Shown: in pieces, positions 8,832-18,430 of the stretch
How the letters are laid out: each line of letters begins with the position of its first letter
Numbering within the stretch: the stretch's first letter is position 1
From: Aestuariivirga sp.
GTDB taxonomy: Bacteria > Pseudomonadota > Alphaproteobacteria > Rhizobiales > Aestuariivirgaceae
Direction: 5' to 3'
DNA length: 64,000 bases
NCBI RefSeq assembly: GCF_020252395.1
Contig: NZ_JADCDB010000009.1
Coordinates: forward strand, 62,001-126,000
Position numbers and translations under genes: made by a program
The notes under the pieces: generated by a model
Told to the model about the DNA's origin: nothing
The model's input: only the letters and a program-made list of their open reading frames with translations
Databases searched by the model: none

Positions 8832-11270
8832 TCAGGATACCTTTGCATGATTCAAATTACTTTTGAAGAACAAGGCCATCGGGGCGCTGGCAAGGTGATG
8901 TTCCGAGCTGGACATTAAGAGAAGACGATTCACTGTGTTGTCCTGGATGCCACCGGCAGGCCAAAGGCACGATACCCGCGCGTCCGACAGTTGAACTCCT
9001 GCCTTCTTAATGACTGACCTCGTTGAAGAATGCACGCGCTTGAATTCCGCATTGAGACTTGCTTCGACATTTGGTTTTGCGCCCCTAGTCGAAAGCGTCG
9101 AAAGGTACTTAAAAACGTTTTGCATGACGCGGGGATAGCCTCGAAACACCCCATGCTCCACGAGCGTGCCGATTTGGTGAACATCGTACGGGAGCGCAAA
9201 CTCAGCTTGGTGCATGCTGGCTCGTAGCAGGGCAAGCGGCGGTACGTCTTGAACGCCGCGCCGAGCAGCCGATATGAGCTCGCGCCACCGGAATATGCTA
9301 TCGGTAACGATGCTCGAGCCGGTAGCCTGCGCGAGATACATCGTGATTTCAAAGTTTGGCGCCATCTTGAAGAACGGGAGTTGTCCTCCGCCCTTCCCGC
9401 CCTCAAGCGATCCCTCCTGCAAAACAGCAAGGGGGTCCCGTTCACGGAGCCTATCGAAGCCATCAAGGACAGCATTGATAGCCTTTTCATCCAATTCAGG
9501 AGATTGCCGGACAACTTGCTGCCGAAGCACATTGCGGGGTACCAGAAGTATGCTGCGCTTGAGCTCCTCCTTTATTATTTTCATGAAGTCCCCTTCGTCC
9601 TCTGGATCGACTTTCATCCCTTGCGTCCGAAACTTTGCCATTGCGAACATCTGATCGCGCAAATGAAAGTCGAAGTTGCATGGATCAGGAAATAGGGTGA
9701 CGAGCCCTTGTTCAACGAGCGGCATGATCGCCATGAACAAGACGACTGACTTCAGGAATTCTTGCCGATATGTCCTGGGGTGCTCAAGCGGGCTGAACTG
9801 CTTGTTGACGGTCCGCGGGTGGATGAAGGGATGCTCGATCAAAAGGTCGTCGAAGTAGAGAGATAAGCCGAGCGCGCAGTTCGAAATGACCGACGGATGC
9901 AGAACCCCGGTGTAAACCGCGCGTGCCGAACCATCAGGCTTTGGAAGCATCGCCAGCAAGTTTGTCTCGCGCGGCCACAGCGCGTCATAGAGACCGTAAA
10001 TCTCCTTGATCTTGTCGTCGGTGATCTCGCGACGAATAGTGACCCAATCTCGGCCTTCCGCGAGCCCGAGGATACTGGTGATGCCATTGAACAACATCAG
10101 ATTGCGCTCACGGATACTGCGCTCCTCCCATGTCGGGCGAAGGGCGACTGGTTTATGCTCGCAGCAGGCTCCGAATGCGCGACCCGACCCACAACCGCAG
10201 AGATCGCGGCGGTGAGGTGGCTTCAAGGGCGGTTTTTTCTTTAAGAACTCACGTTCCTTTTCAGTCCTCCCAAACGCATCCTGATAGTATACTTCTCCGC
10301 TCTCGAAGCGGGCGTACATCTCGCCGCCGAAGTGCCAAAGTCCGTTCTTGGGCGGAAGGAACGCACTGCGCAGGTCGGCCCATGGGTCAGCTGACAATGT
10401 CTCCGGGTAGAGCCATTCCTCTTTGCCGGCGGCAATGTATCGCTTCGCTTGCGCCTTGAGCACGCGGTTGACCCGAATGACCTCATCGCTCGTCAGCTTG
10501 CGCGTGCGAATTAAAGCGTCAGTGCGCACCATCGAGTTGCGATAGTTTCCGGCGAAAGTCCGCTTCTCGAGCGGGTTGGCTGAATGGTCTTGCGCGTACT
10601 CGAGGTTCGTGAGGATGAGACAGAAATTTCGGTTCAGCGGGAAAATCGTTTGCGAGCCCTTCAACGCAATCGAGGGTTCGTTCGGATAGCCGTTGCCCTT
10701 TGCATTAGGCGGTACCGCGTAGTTGTAGACGGTTACCGGATGGTCGCTCACAATAAACTTTACGTCGGCGTCCTGCGCTGACACGATTTCTCTCACGCCT
10801 TCGGTCCAGATCGTGCAGTGCATCATTCGGATGCCCTGCATCTCGAACATCAGAGCGTTCTTTGTCAGGCGCGGATACTGTGTGCTCAACCAGTCAAGAC
10901 CTTTGGGCGTTCGGATTTTTTGGATATCAAGATATTCGAAGAACATCGTAAAGTGACGGTGCCATTCGCCGGCATCGTCGCCCACAAAGGCGCGAACTGC
11001 GTGCGCACCGCGGGTGTCGATGTCACCGAAGAACTTGCGCTCAATCTCGTCATTTACGGCCGTGCCGGGGAAGGTCGAATAGAGATCCCGTTGACAGAAT
11101 GCTCTAGACGCTGGCGAGACGAATTTTGATCGCTCTGCGACAACGCGACCATCTGATAGTGCATGCTGGCGTGGACTCAGATCGAGGTAAGTATAGGTAT
11201 TGCGACCGGGCTCAAAGAAACCTTCCTGGTACCATTGCGGCACATAGTGATTATTGCGTGTGATTGTCAT
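8832..11270 (-). CDS. DUF4238 domain protein with central SEC-C zinc motif and large unknown C-terminal region
   Basis: 812 residues. The N-terminus carries the DUF4238 hallmark NNHYVPQWYQEGF (residues 6-18) and SDHPVTVYN (~173), followed at about residue 357 by a SEC-C zinc knuckle CGCGSGRAFGACC. The remaining ~430 residues match no family I recognise. DUF4238 proteins are uncharacterised and often sit alone on variable loci. The gene is AT-richer than both neighbours and stands alone with ~110-bp flanks, which suggests horizontal acquisition. A defence or toxin-like role is possible, but nothing in the sequence proves it. The ATG at 11270 is the first Met of the domain. Confidence 0.75.
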   Translation of the reverse strand: MTITRNNHYVPQWYQEGFFEPGRNTYTYLDLSPRQHALSDGRVVAERSKFVSPASRAFCQRDLYSTFPGTAVNDEIERKFFGDIDTRGAHAVRAFVGDDAGEWHRHFTMFFEYLDIQKIRTPKGLDWLSTQYPRLTKNALMFEMQGIRMMHCTIWTEGVREIVSAQDADVKFIVSDHPVTVYNYAVPPNAKGNGYPNEPSIALKGSQTIFPLNRNFCLILTNLEYAQDHSANPLEKRTFAGNYRNSMVRTDALIRTRKLTSDEVIRVNRVLKAQAKRYIAAGKEEWLYPETLSADPWADLRSAFLPPKNGLWHFGGEMYARFESGEVYYQDAFGRTEKEREFLKKKPPLKPPHRRDLCGCGSGRAFGACCEHKPVALRPTWEERSIRERNLMLFNGITSILGLAEGRDWVTIRREITDDKIKEIYGLYDALWPRETNLLAMLPKPDGSARAVYTGVLHPSVISNCALGLSLYFDDLLIEHPFIHPRTVNKQFSPLEHPRTYRQEFLKSVVLFMAIMPLVEQGLVTLFPDPCNFDFHLRDQMFAMAKFRTQGMKVDPEDEGDFMKIIKEELKRSILLVPRNVLRQQVVRQSPELDEKAINAVLDGFDRLRERDPLAVLQEGSLEGGKGGGQLPFFKMAPNFEITMYLAQATGSSIVTDSIFRWRELISAARRGVQDVPPLALLRASMHQAEFALPYDVHQIGTLVEHGVFRGYPRVMQNVFKYLSTLSTRGAKPNVEASLNAEFKRVHSSTRSVIKKAGVQLSDARVSCLWPAGGIQDNTVNRLLLMSSSEHHLASAPMALFFKSNLNHAKVS

Positions 11271-11380
11271 TCTGCAAGATTTTGTTGAGCCAAAATAGTA
11301 AACAGGATAGCAAGACTAGCCCAGATTGTACGGTATCACTCTGACTCGGGGCATATTAAAATCATCGATTCGGGAGACCC

Positions 11381-11710
11381 ATGAGCCACCGCCAGCCAAG
11401 CCTGTTCGGAGACGATCAGCCGGACCTGTTCGGACCCGCCCCGGTCCAGCCGCAGGTCTACCGGGTGAAGCCGCAGCATGTGATCAACCGCTTCATCGAA
11501 TTCGACGCCGAGCTGCGGGAGGCGGGCGTCTGGCCTTGGGACGCGCGGCGGCGCGAGGAAGTCCGCCGCCGCACCTGGCCCTATCTCCTGGGCAAGCTCC
11601 GCGAGATCGGCTGCGAGGCGGAGGCCGATCACTGGCAGGCCGTGATGGCCGCCCATGCGGAAAGGCTGGACGGGCTGACCCCGCCCGATGAGGAGCCTGC
11701 CGGGGCCTAA
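11381..11710 (+). CDS. Small conserved hypothetical protein
   Basis: 109 residues, soluble, with no signal peptide or membrane segment. The N-terminus has two DLFG/SLFG repeats (PSLFGDDQPDLFGPAP) and then a helical, Arg/Trp-rich region (about 25-95). It starts 4 nt after a GGGAGA ribosome site. It ends 4 nt inside the converging aldolase gene. High-GC codon use matches the core genome. I do not recognise a function; the QxxLF-type N-terminal motif could be a short protein-binding peptide, which is speculation. Confidence 0.65.
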   Translation: MSHRQPSLFGDDQPDLFGPAPVQPQVYRVKPQHVINRFIEFDAELREAGVWPWDARRREEVRRRTWPYLLGKLREIGCEAEADHWQAVMAAHAERLDGLTPPDEEPAGA

Positions 11711-12480
11711 TCCTGCAGCGCCTTGCGGAGCTCGGCTGCCCCCCTCTGCATCAGGTCCACCTCCACCGCCGCGGCAAGGAAGGTGAAGCCCAGTCCGAGA
11801 TAAGTCCTGATGACCTCCGGACTGCCGCCGAAGGCCCCGGTCACGAGGCCGTTCGCCTTCGCGGCCGCCGCGACCCGCGCCATGGCGGCCAGCGTGTCCT
11901 TGCCGGTCTTGTCGATCCCCGCCCCACCGGACAGCGCGATCGACAGATCGGAGGGACCGACGAACAACCCGTCGAGGCCCGGCGTGGCGGCGATGGCCTC
12001 CACATTCTCCAGCGCCTCCGCCGTTTCGACCATGGCGAAGACCATGGTCATGCGGTTGCCCTCGCGCAGATATTCGGCGGGGCTCAGACCGGAGGCCTGC
12101 TGCGCTGTATAGCCGCCCCAGCTGCGGGAGCCCACCGGCGGGTATTTGGCGGCGCGCGCCAAGAGCTCGGCCTGGGCGCGGCTGTTGACCATGGGGGCGA
12201 TGACGCAGGCCGCCCCCGCATCGAAGCACTGCCCCGGGGTGGCGGCATCGTTCCACAGCGAGCGCACGAGGGCCGGGCGGCCGGCGGCATTGATGGCGGC
12301 GATCATGCCCACCGCGTCGGGAAAGCCGATCATGCCGTGCTGCATGTCAAGGCAGACGCCGTCGAAGGGCAGCCGTGCCACCTGCCCCGCCAGCGCGGCG
12401 GAAGGCACCGTCATCCAGCTGAACAGAAATGGCCCGCCGGAGGCGAGCCGCGCGCGGAGATCAAAATGGGCAGCGGCCAC
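11707..12480 (-). CDS. HpcH/HpaI-type aldolase/citrate lyase family protein
   Basis: 257 residues, a class II pyruvate-dependent aldolase fold. Seen: DGVCLDMQHGMIGF (start of the barrel with the acid/base His), PLVRxxWND-like segment ALVRSLWNDAA, the metal-binding FAMVETAEALENVEAI, and GLFVGPSDLSIALSG. The substrate is unknown; relatives cleave 2-keto-3-deoxy sugar acids or hydroxyacids. It begins with GTG (12480) immediately after the DUF1476 stop and is probably co-transcribed with it. The C-terminus overlaps the convergent small gene by 4 nt. Confidence 0.85.
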   Translation of the reverse strand: MAAAHFDLRARLASGGPFLFSWMTVPSAALAGQVARLPFDGVCLDMQHGMIGFPDAVGMIAAINAAGRPALVRSLWNDAATPGQCFDAGAACVIAPMVNSRAQAELLARAAKYPPVGSRSWGGYTAQQASGLSPAEYLREGNRMTMVFAMVETAEALENVEAIAATPGLDGLFVGPSDLSIALSGGAGIDKTGKDTLAAMARVAAAAKANGLVTGAFGGSPEVIRTYLGLGFTFLAAAVEVDLMQRGAAELRKALQD

Positions 12481-12804
12481 TTAAGGGCCAGCCTTGATCT
12501 GCTCCACCGCCTTGGCCATCAGCCCGTCCATGGCGCCGCGGATATCCTGGTCGCTCAGGGCCAGACCCTTGGCCTTGAAATCGTCGCGCACCTTGCGGAA
12601 CACGTCCTCGTCGCCTGCCTCGGCAAAGTCGGCCATGACGACTGACTTTGCGTAAGCCTCCGACTCGGCGCCCGAAAGGCCGAGCTTTTCCGCCGCCCAT
12701 AGGCCCAAGAGCTTGTTGCGCCGCGCATTGGCCTTGAACTGAAGTTCCTCGTCGAGGGCAAACTTCTTCTCGAAGGCGTCCTTGCGGTCGTCGAAGGTGG
12801 TCAT
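12481..12804 (-). CDS. F1-ATPase inhibitor zeta subunit (DUF1476)
   Basis: 107 residues, normal for DUF1476. The N-terminus MTTFDDRKDAFEKKFALDEE is the inhibitory segment that inserts into F1 in Paracoccus denitrificans, followed by the conserved four-helix region (RNKLLGLWAAEKLGL, DVFRKVRDDF). In alphaproteobacteria this protein blocks ATP hydrolysis by the ATP synthase. It lies divergently from purC with a 230-bp gap and directly ahead of the aldolase gene. Confidence 0.92.
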   Translation of the reverse strand: MTTFDDRKDAFEKKFALDEELQFKANARRNKLLGLWAAEKLGLSGAESEAYAKSVVMADFAEAGDEDVFRKVRDDFKAKGLALSDQDIRGAMDGLMAKAVEQIKAGP

Positions 12805-13034
12805 GTGGCGCTCCCGTTGGATTTCAGGGACTTGAAATAACCACTGCTCCCCGCCAAATCAACCGCCCGGAGGCCGAAAGGGCAAAGTCCGTTGTGCAGC
12901 GCACCACACTGCGTTAAGGACTTCGGACAGGATTGGGGAATTTGCTCGCCTGATCGTGAACAAAACTGGCGAAGACCGCCGTCCGGGGCTAAAGCTCTGG
13001 GGGACCCGTCAGGGATTCGATGAGGATATTTCAG

Positions 13035-13814
13035 ATGAACAGCAGGCGCACCCGGATTTACGAGGGCAAGGCCAAGATCCTCTATGAAGGCCCGGAGCCC
13101 GGCACCATCATCGTCCACTTCAAGGATGACGCCACCGCCTTCAACGCCCAGAAAAAGGCGGTGATCGAGGGCAAGGGCGTGCTCAACCAGCGCATTTCCG
13201 AGTTCATCTTCACCCGCCTCAACGAGCTCGGCATCCCCACCCATTTCCTGCGCTCGCTCAACATGCGCGAGCAGCTCGTCCGCGAGGTCGAGATCGTGCC
13301 GCTCGAGGTCGTCGTGCGCAACGTCGCCGCCGGGTCGCTGGCCAAGCGCCTCGGCATCGAGGAAGGCACGCCGCTTCCCCGCTCCATCATCGAATTTTAT
13401 TACAAGAACGACCAGCTCGGCGACCCGATGGTCTCCGAGGAGCACATCACCGCGTTCAACTGGGCCTCGCCCCAGGAAATCGACGACATGATGCACATGG
13501 CGATCCGCATCAACGACTTCCTGTCGGGCCTCTTCCTGGGGATCGGCATCAAGCTCGTCGACTTCAAGGTCGAGTTCGGCAGGCTTTACGAGAACGACAT
13601 GATGCGCATCGTGCTGGCCGACGAGATCAGCCCCGATTCCTGCCGGTTGTGGGACATCAAAACCCAGGACAAGCTCGACAAGGACCGTTTCCGCCGCGAC
13701 ATGGGCGGCCTGGTCGAAGCCTATCAGGAAGTGGCCCGCCGCTTAGGCATCATCGCCGACGGCGAGAAGCCCGAACGCTCCAAGCCCAAGCTGGTGAAAA
13801 CGGATTTGCACTGA
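13035..13814 (+). CDS. purC: SAICAR synthetase
   Basis: Phosphoribosylaminoimidazole-succinocarboxamide synthase, about 259 residues from the chosen start. The N-terminus [16 protein letters not shown] is the nucleotide-binding loop, and later blocks include [28 protein letters not shown] and [10 protein letters not shown]. An upstream in-frame ATG at 13020 would add five residues. The ATG at 13035 is preferred because GAGGA lies 8 nt upstream and homologous proteins begin just before RRRIYEG. The TGATG junction overlaps purS by 1 nt, starting the purC-S-Q-L operon. Confidence 0.96.
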   Translation: MNSRRTRIYEGKAKILYEGPEPGTIIVHFKDDATAFNAQKKAVIEGKGVLNQRISEFIFTRLNELGIPTHFLRSLNMREQLVREVEIVPLEVVVRNVAAGSLAKRLGIEEGTPLPRSIIEFYYKNDQLGDPMVSEEHITAFNWASPQEIDDMMHMAIRINDFLSGLFLGIGIKLVDFKVEFGRLYENDMMRIVLADEISPDSCRLWDIKTQDKLDKDRFRRDMGGLVEAYQEVARRLGIIADGEKPERSKPKLVKTDLH

Positions 13815-14053
13815 TGAGGGCGAAGATCAAGGTCACGCTCAAGACCGGCGTGCTGGACCCCCAGGGAAAAGCCATCGAGGGGGCGCTGGGGCACTTGGGC
13901 TTCGGCGGCGTGGGCGAGGTCCGCCAGGGCAAGTATTTCGAGATCGAGCTGGCCGAAACCGATCACGCCAAGGCCAGGGAGCAGGCGAAGGCCATGTGCG
14001 AGAAGCTCATCGCCAACACCGTGATCGAGAACTACGACATCGAGCTCGCTTAA
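13814..14053 (+). CDS. purS: FGAM synthase subunit PurS
   Basis: 79 residues ([20 protein letters not shown]...), the small dimeric subunit of the three-part formylglycinamidine ribonucleotide synthase. The pattern [21 protein letters not shown]...[11 protein letters not shown] is diagnostic. It bridges PurQ and PurL, allowing ammonia transfer. The start overlaps the purC stop, so it is translationally coupled. Its presence fits the short (730-residue) PurL encoded downstream. Confidence 0.95.
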   Translation: MRAKIKVTLKTGVLDPQGKAIEGALGHLGFGGVGEVRQGKYFEIELAETDHAKAREQAKAMCEKLIANTVIENYDIELA

Positions 14054-14054
14054 G

Positions 14055-14717
14055 ATGAAATCCGCCGTTGTCGTCTTCCCCGGCATCAACCGCGAGCGCG
14101 ACATGATGCTGGCGCTCGAGAGCGTCACGGGGACCAGGCCCGTCTCCGTCTGGCATACCGAGACGGAGCTTCCCAAGGTCGACCTCGTGGTCGTGCCCGG
14201 CGGCTTCTCCTATGGCGATTATCTCCGCTGCGGGGCCATCGCCGCGCGTTCACCCATCATGCAAGACATTCGAGCCAAGGCCTTGAAGGGGCTCAAGGTT
14301 CTGGGCGTCTGCAACGGCTTCCAGATCATCACCGAGGCGGGACTCCTGCCCGGCGTGCTGGTGCGCAACAAGGACCTGCGCTTCGTCTGCCGCCGGGTGA
14401 AGCTGAAGGTCGAGAACAACCGGACCTTCTTCACCAACAGGCTGGCGAAGGGCGCGGTGGTCTCCTGCCCCGTCGCCCACGGCGAGGGCAATTACATCTG
14501 CGACCCCGACACGCTGAAGCGCCTTGAGGGCGATAACCGCGTGGTCTTCCGCTACGCCGAAAACACCAATCCGAACGGGGCCTTGAACGACATTGCTGGC
14601 ATCATGAATGAAGCCGGCACCGTCATCGGCATGATGCCGCATCCGGAGAACATGATCGAACCGCTGCACGGCAAGACCGACTGCAGGCCGCTGTTCGAGA
14701 GCCTGCTGGCGGCCTAG
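14055..14717 (+). CDS. purQ: FGAM synthase glutaminase subunit PurQ
   Basis: 220 residues, class I glutamine amidotransferase. Nucleophile Cys in [11 protein letters not shown] (residue ~86), catalytic His and Glu in [11 protein letters not shown] (residue ~197). Oxyanion segment [13 protein letters not shown]. It hydrolyses glutamine and channels ammonia to PurL. One base separates it from purS. Downstream, a palindromic repeat element lies between it and purL, which may tune expression of the last subunit. Confidence 0.96.
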   Translation: MKSAVVVFPGINRERDMMLALESVTGTRPVSVWHTETELPKVDLVVVPGGFSYGDYLRCGAIAARSPIMQDIRAKALKGLKVLGVCNGFQIITEAGLLPGVLVRNKDLRFVCRRVKLKVENNRTFFTNRLAKGAVVSCPVAHGEGNYICDPDTLKRLEGDNRVVFRYAENTNPNGALNDIAGIMNEAGTVIGMMPHPENMIEPLHGKTDCRPLFESLLAA

Positions 14718-14725
14718 TTCGCTGG

Positions 14726-14810
14726 TGTCATCTTGGCGAAAGCCGGGACCCAGCTTTCCGTCCACGCGGTTGCCGCCCAAAGCTGGACCCCGGCTTTCGC
14801 CGCGGTGACG
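14726..14810. repeat. REP-like palindromic element between purQ and purL
   Basis: A long imperfect inverted repeat: GGCGAAAGCCGGGACCCAGC (left arm, within 14731-14757) and its near complement in AAAGCTGGACCCCGGC plus TTTCGCCGCGGTGAC (14779-14810), flanked by GTCA/GTGAC. The sequence GCGAAAGCCGGGACCCAG is the well-known small mobile palindrome scattered through many alphaproteobacterial genomes. Inside an operon it forms a strong RNA hairpin that can stabilise or attenuate the message; which happens here is not visible. Confidence 0.8.
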
Positions 14811-14857
14811 GAAAGAGGGGAATTGAGAATGCTGAACCGAGGCCGTAGAACCCGCCC

Positions 14858-17050
14858 ATGACGCTTCCCCACGACACCAAGATCACCCCGGACCTCGTAA
14901 AGCAGCACGGCCTGAAGCCCGATGAATATGAGCGCTTCGTGAAGCTCTTGGGGCGCGAGCCGACGCTGACCGAGCTCGGCATCTGCTCGGCCATGTGGAA
15001 CGAGCATTGTTCCTACAAGTCGTCGAAGAAGTGGCTGAAGACCATGCCGACAACGGGGCGGCACGTCATCCAGGGCCCGGGCGAGAATGCGGGCGTCATC
15101 GACATCGGCGACGGCGATGCCATCGTGTTCAAGATGGAGAGCCACAACCACCCCTCCTTCATCGAGCCCTATCAGGGCGCGGCGACCGGCGTGGGCGGCA
15201 TCCTGCGCGACGTCTTCACCATGGGGGCGCGGCCCATCGCGGCGATGAACGCGCTGCGCTTCGGCGAGCCCTCGCACCCGAAGACGCGCCACCTCGTCTC
15301 CGGCGTCGTCCACGGCATCGGCGGCTATGGCAATTCCTTCGGCGTGCCGACCATCGGCGGGGAGGTGAACTTCCACCCGCGCTACAATGGCAATATCCTC
15401 GTGAACGCCATGGCGGTGGGCCTCGCGCGCGCCGACTCGATCTTCTATTCCAAGGCAAAGGGCGTGGGCCTCCCCGTCGTCTATCTCGGCGCCAAGACGG
15501 GGCGTGACGGCATCCACGGCGCCACCATGGCCTCCGCCGAGTTCGACGATCACGCGGAGGAGAAGCGCCCCACCGTGCAGGTCGGCGACCCATTCACCGA
15601 GAAGTGCCTGCTCGAAGCCTGCCTCGAGCTGATGGCCTCCGGCGCCGTCATCGCCATCCAGGACATGGGTGCGGCGGGCCTCACCTCGTCTGCCGTCGAG
15701 ATGGGCGCCAAGGGCGATCTCGGCATCGAGTTGGACCTCGATCGCGTGCCCTGCCGCGAGGCGGGCATGACGGCCTATGAGATGATGCTGTCCGAGAGCC
15801 AGGAGCGCATGCTGATGGTGCTCGACCCGTCGCGTGAGAAGGAGGCCGAGGCCATCTTCCGCAAATGGGGCCTCGACTTCGCCATCGTCGGCAAGACCAC
15901 CGGCACGCTGCGCTTCGTGATCAAGCACAGGGGCCAGGTGATGGCCGATCTCCCCATCAAACAGATGGGCGATGAGGCCCCGGAATATGACCGCCCGTGG
16001 GTGCCGCCGAAGACCCAGCCGGTGCTGAAGGATGTGCCTGCCCCCAATGACCTGAAAGCCGCCATCCTCAAGATCGTGGGCTCGCCCGACATGTGCTCGA
16101 GGCGGTGGGTGTGGGAACAGTATGACAGCCTCATCGGCTCCAACACCGCGCAGATTCCGGGCGGCGATGCTGGCGTTGTGCGCATCAGGGGCAAGAAGGC
16201 CATCGCGGTGTCGACCGATGTCACACCCCGCTATGTCGAGGCCGATCCTTTAGAGGGGGCCAAGCAGGCCGTCGCCGAATGCTGGCGCAACCTGACGGCG
16301 GTGGGGGCCGACCCCATCGCCATCACCGACAACCTGAACTTCGGCAACCCCGAGCGGCCCGAGATCATGGGCCAGTTCGTGCATGCCATCAAAGGCCTGT
16401 CGGAAGCCTGCAATGCGCTCGCCTTCCCCATCGTCTCCGGCAATGTCTCGCTCTACAACGAGACCAACGGCCAGGCCATCCTGCCCACGCCGGCGATCGG
16501 CGGCATCGGCCTCATTGCCGACCTCGACACCATGGCGACCATCGCGTTCAAGAACGCGGACGACGCGATCCTGCTGGTGGGCTGCCATGGCAGCCACCTC
16601 GGCCAGTCGATCTATCTCCGCGAGGTGCTGGGCAAGGAAGAGGGCGCCCCGCCGCCGGTCGATTTGGGCGTCGAAAAGAAGAATGGCGATTTCGTCCGCA
16701 AGCTGATCCGCACCGGCCAGCTCACCGCCGTGCATGACGTGTCCGACGGCGGCCTCGCGCTCGCGGTGATCGAGATGGCCATGGCGTCCGGCCTGGGCGC
16801 CGCGCTCTCCGCCCTCACCCACGAACAGCTCTTCGGCGAGGACCAGGCGCGCTACGTCGTCACCACCCGCCCGAACAACGCCGCCGTGCTGCTCGCCGAG
16901 GCGGGCAAGGCCGGGGTTGCGGTGGCGCAGGTTGGAACCGTGACGTCCGAGGCGACATTGAAGATCTCCGGCGGCCCCTCTATAACTGTTGCCGAATTGC
17001 GCGCGGCGCATGACGGCTGGTTCCCGGCCTATATGGCGGGCGAGCTTTAA
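14858..17050 (+). CDS. purL: FGAM synthase large subunit PurL (short form)
   Basis: 730 residues, the small PurL that needs PurS and PurQ. It has two AIRS/PurM-like halves: [13 protein letters not shown] and [14 protein letters not shown] near the start, [22 protein letters not shown] (substrate/Mg site, residue ~90), then [12 protein letters not shown] (~265) and [16 protein letters not shown] (~627). It converts FGAR to FGAM with ATP. Same strand as purQ, separated by a repeat element, and followed 12 nt later by bolA. Confidence 0.96.
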   Translation: MTLPHDTKITPDLVKQHGLKPDEYERFVKLLGREPTLTELGICSAMWNEHCSYKSSKKWLKTMPTTGRHVIQGPGENAGVIDIGDGDAIVFKMESHNHPSFIEPYQGAATGVGGILRDVFTMGARPIAAMNALRFGEPSHPKTRHLVSGVVHGIGGYGNSFGVPTIGGEVNFHPRYNGNILVNAMAVGLARADSIFYSKAKGVGLPVVYLGAKTGRDGIHGATMASAEFDDHAEEKRPTVQVGDPFTEKCLLEACLELMASGAVIAIQDMGAAGLTSSAVEMGAKGDLGIELDLDRVPCREAGMTAYEMMLSESQERMLMVLDPSREKEAEAIFRKWGLDFAIVGKTTGTLRFVIKHRGQVMADLPIKQMGDEAPEYDRPWVPPKTQPVLKDVPAPNDLKAAILKIVGSPDMCSRRWVWEQYDSLIGSNTAQIPGGDAGVVRIRGKKAIAVSTDVTPRYVEADPLEGAKQAVAECWRNLTAVGADPIAITDNLNFGNPERPEIMGQFVHAIKGLSEACNALAFPIVSGNVSLYNETNGQAILPTPAIGGIGLIADLDTMATIAFKNADDAILLVGCHGSHLGQSIYLREVLGKEEGAPPPVDLGVEKKNGDFVRKLIRTGQLTAVHDVSDGGLALAVIEMAMASGLGAALSALTHEQLFGEDQARYVVTTRPNNAAVLLAEAGKAGVAVAQVGTVTSEATLKISGGPSITVAELRAAHDGWFPAYMAGEL

Positions 17051-17062
17051 GGGGAATTTTCC

Positions 17063-17299
17063 ATGGGCATGTCCGCCACCGACATCGAACGCTTCATCAA
17101 GGAGGCGCTGCCCGATGCCGCCGTCACCATCCGCGACCTCGCGGGCGACGGCGACCATTACGCCGCCAACGTTGTCTCCGCCGCCTTCAAGGGCAAATCC
17201 CGCGTGCAGCAGCACCAGATGGTCTATGCCGCCCTCAAGGGCCGCATGGGCGGCGAGCTGCATGCACTCGCACTCCAGACCAGCACCCCAGAGGATTGA
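17063..17299 (+). CDS. BolA family protein
   Basis: 78 residues with the BolA/class II KH fold signature: VTIRDLAGDGDHYAANVVSAAFKGKSRVQQHQMVYAAL...HALAL. Partners with monothiol glutaredoxins to hold a bridged 2Fe-2S cluster and in alphaproteobacteria to modulate iron regulation. The glutaredoxin partner is encoded 3 nt downstream, so they form a functional pair at the end of the purine operon. Ribosome site AGGGGA at 7 nt. Confidence 0.94.
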   Translation: MGMSATDIERFIKEALPDAAVTIRDLAGDGDHYAANVVSAAFKGKSRVQQHQMVYAALKGRMGGELHALALQTSTPED

Positions 17300-17302
17300 T
17301 CC

Positions 17303-17623
17303 ATGACCGACATCGCCAAGGAAATCGACAACGAAGTGAAGTCCAACGACGTCGTGCTGTTCATGAAGGGCACTCCGGACATGCCGATGTGCGGCTTCTC
17401 CGGCCGCTCGGTGCAGATCCTCCAGCACCTGGGCGTGCCCTTCAAGGGCGTCAACGTGCTCGACTCGGCCGAACTGCGCCAGGGCATCAAGGACTACACC
17501 AACTGGCCCACCATTCCGCAGCTCTACGTCAAGGGCGAGTTCGTGGGCGGCTCGGACATCATGATGGAGATGTTCCAGTCGGGCGAGCTGAAACAGCTGA
17601 TGGCCGACAAGGGCGTGGCGTAA
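17303..17623 (+). CDS. grxD: Monothiol glutaredoxin, Grx4 family
   Basis: 106 residues. The CGFS active site ([10 protein letters not shown], residues ~27-36) and [19 protein letters not shown] match Grx4/GrxD, which binds a glutathione-ligated 2Fe-2S cluster and delivers it to apo-proteins, usually with BolA. Directly downstream of bolA. An imperfect TCCCGC/GCGGGA hairpin (17637-17659) follows and may end the transcript. Confidence 0.96.
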   Translation: MTDIAKEIDNEVKSNDVVLFMKGTPDMPMCGFSGRSVQILQHLGVPFKGVNVLDSAELRQGIKDYTNWPTIPQLYVKGEFVGGSDIMMEMFQSGELKQLMADKGVA

Positions 17624-17662
17624 GCCGCCAGGCAAGTCCCGCTCTTTCTGCTGGCGGGATGC

Positions 17663-18328
17663 CTAACCCGTCTCCATCTCGATCCTGTTCCAATCCGCCA
17701 AATACTTCGCACGCGGCACGGCCATCACGGCGCGGCGGAATGGGTCGCGCAACTGGAGCGCGTCAAGCCATTCATCAAGGTGGGGCGTTACGGGTCTTGC
17801 AATGTCGAACCCCGTGTAGCGCCAGAACAGAGCGCCCATCACGATGTCGGCGAAGCTGAAGTCGCGGCCTGCGAACCAGTCATGCCGGGCGATCCACTGG
17901 TCGGCAATATTCACAAGCTCCCTCGTGCGCTCGGTGGCCGCTGCAACGGCGGCGTGATCGCGCTTCTCGGGCGGGCTGCGCACCAGGTTCATCTGCAACG
18001 TGCCCACGGCAGGCCCGACATTGACCTGCGCCCATTCCATCCACTGTTCCGCCATCGCAAGGCCCTTCGGGTCCTTGGGCCGCAGCAGTCCGTCGCGGTA
18101 ACGCGCCGCGAGCCAGCGGACGATGGCGTTGGACTCGAACATGGTGACATCGCCATCGCGGATCACCGGCACGAGGCCCATGGGGTTCATGGCGAGGAAA
18201 TCGGCATCCTTGTTGCCGCCGAAGCTGCCGCCGGCGTTTTCGCGGGTGTAGGGCACGTCCAGCTCCTCCAGCGCCCACAGCACCTTCTGCACATTGACGG
18301 AATTGCGCCGCCCCCACACCGTGATCAT
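17663..18328 (-). CDS. Glutathione S-transferase family protein
   Basis: About 221 residues. N-terminal thioredoxin-like domain ITVWGRRNSVNVQKVLWALEEL with the cis-Pro block LVPVIRDGDVTMFESNAIVRWLA, then an all-helical C-terminal domain (ADIVMGALFWRY). The Ser in GRRNSVNV is the likely catalytic residue. Start chosen at 18328 because the ribosome site AGGGGAG lies 7 nt upstream; ATGs at 18334 and 18358 are too close to it or precede it. Detoxification substrate unknown. Confidence 0.88.
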   Translation of the reverse strand: MITVWGRRNSVNVQKVLWALEELDVPYTRENAGGSFGGNKDADFLAMNPMGLVPVIRDGDVTMFESNAIVRWLAARYRDGLLRPKDPKGLAMAEQWMEWAQVNVGPAVGTLQMNLVRSPPEKRDHAAVAAATERTRELVNIADQWIARHDWFAGRDFSFADIVMGALFWRYTGFDIARPVTPHLDEWLDALQLRDPFRRAVMAVPRAKYLADWNRIEMETG

Positions 18329-18373
18329 GGCCATGCTCCCCTGCGAGCGGAAGAGCATGGCGCAACGCCGCGC

Positions 18374-18409
18374 AAAAACAAGAGGCCCGGAACTTAACGC
18401 CCGGGCCTC
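18374..18409 (-). terminator. Rho-independent terminator after the LysM/LytM gene
   Basis: Read on the minus strand: stem GAGGCCCGG, 10-nt loop, stem CCGGGCCTC (18382-18390 and 18401-18409), then TTGTTTTTG. Perfect 9-bp GC-rich stem with a T-tract, placed 22 nt past the stop of the gene ending at 18431. Confidence 0.85.
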
Positions 18410-18430
18410 CAGTTCAGCTTGGGACCAAAA

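Noticed and set aside
14714-15928. 404-residue open frame on the minus strand
   Set aside because: Antisense to purL; product is His/Gly/Ala-rich with no domain, a normal by-product of high-GC codon use.
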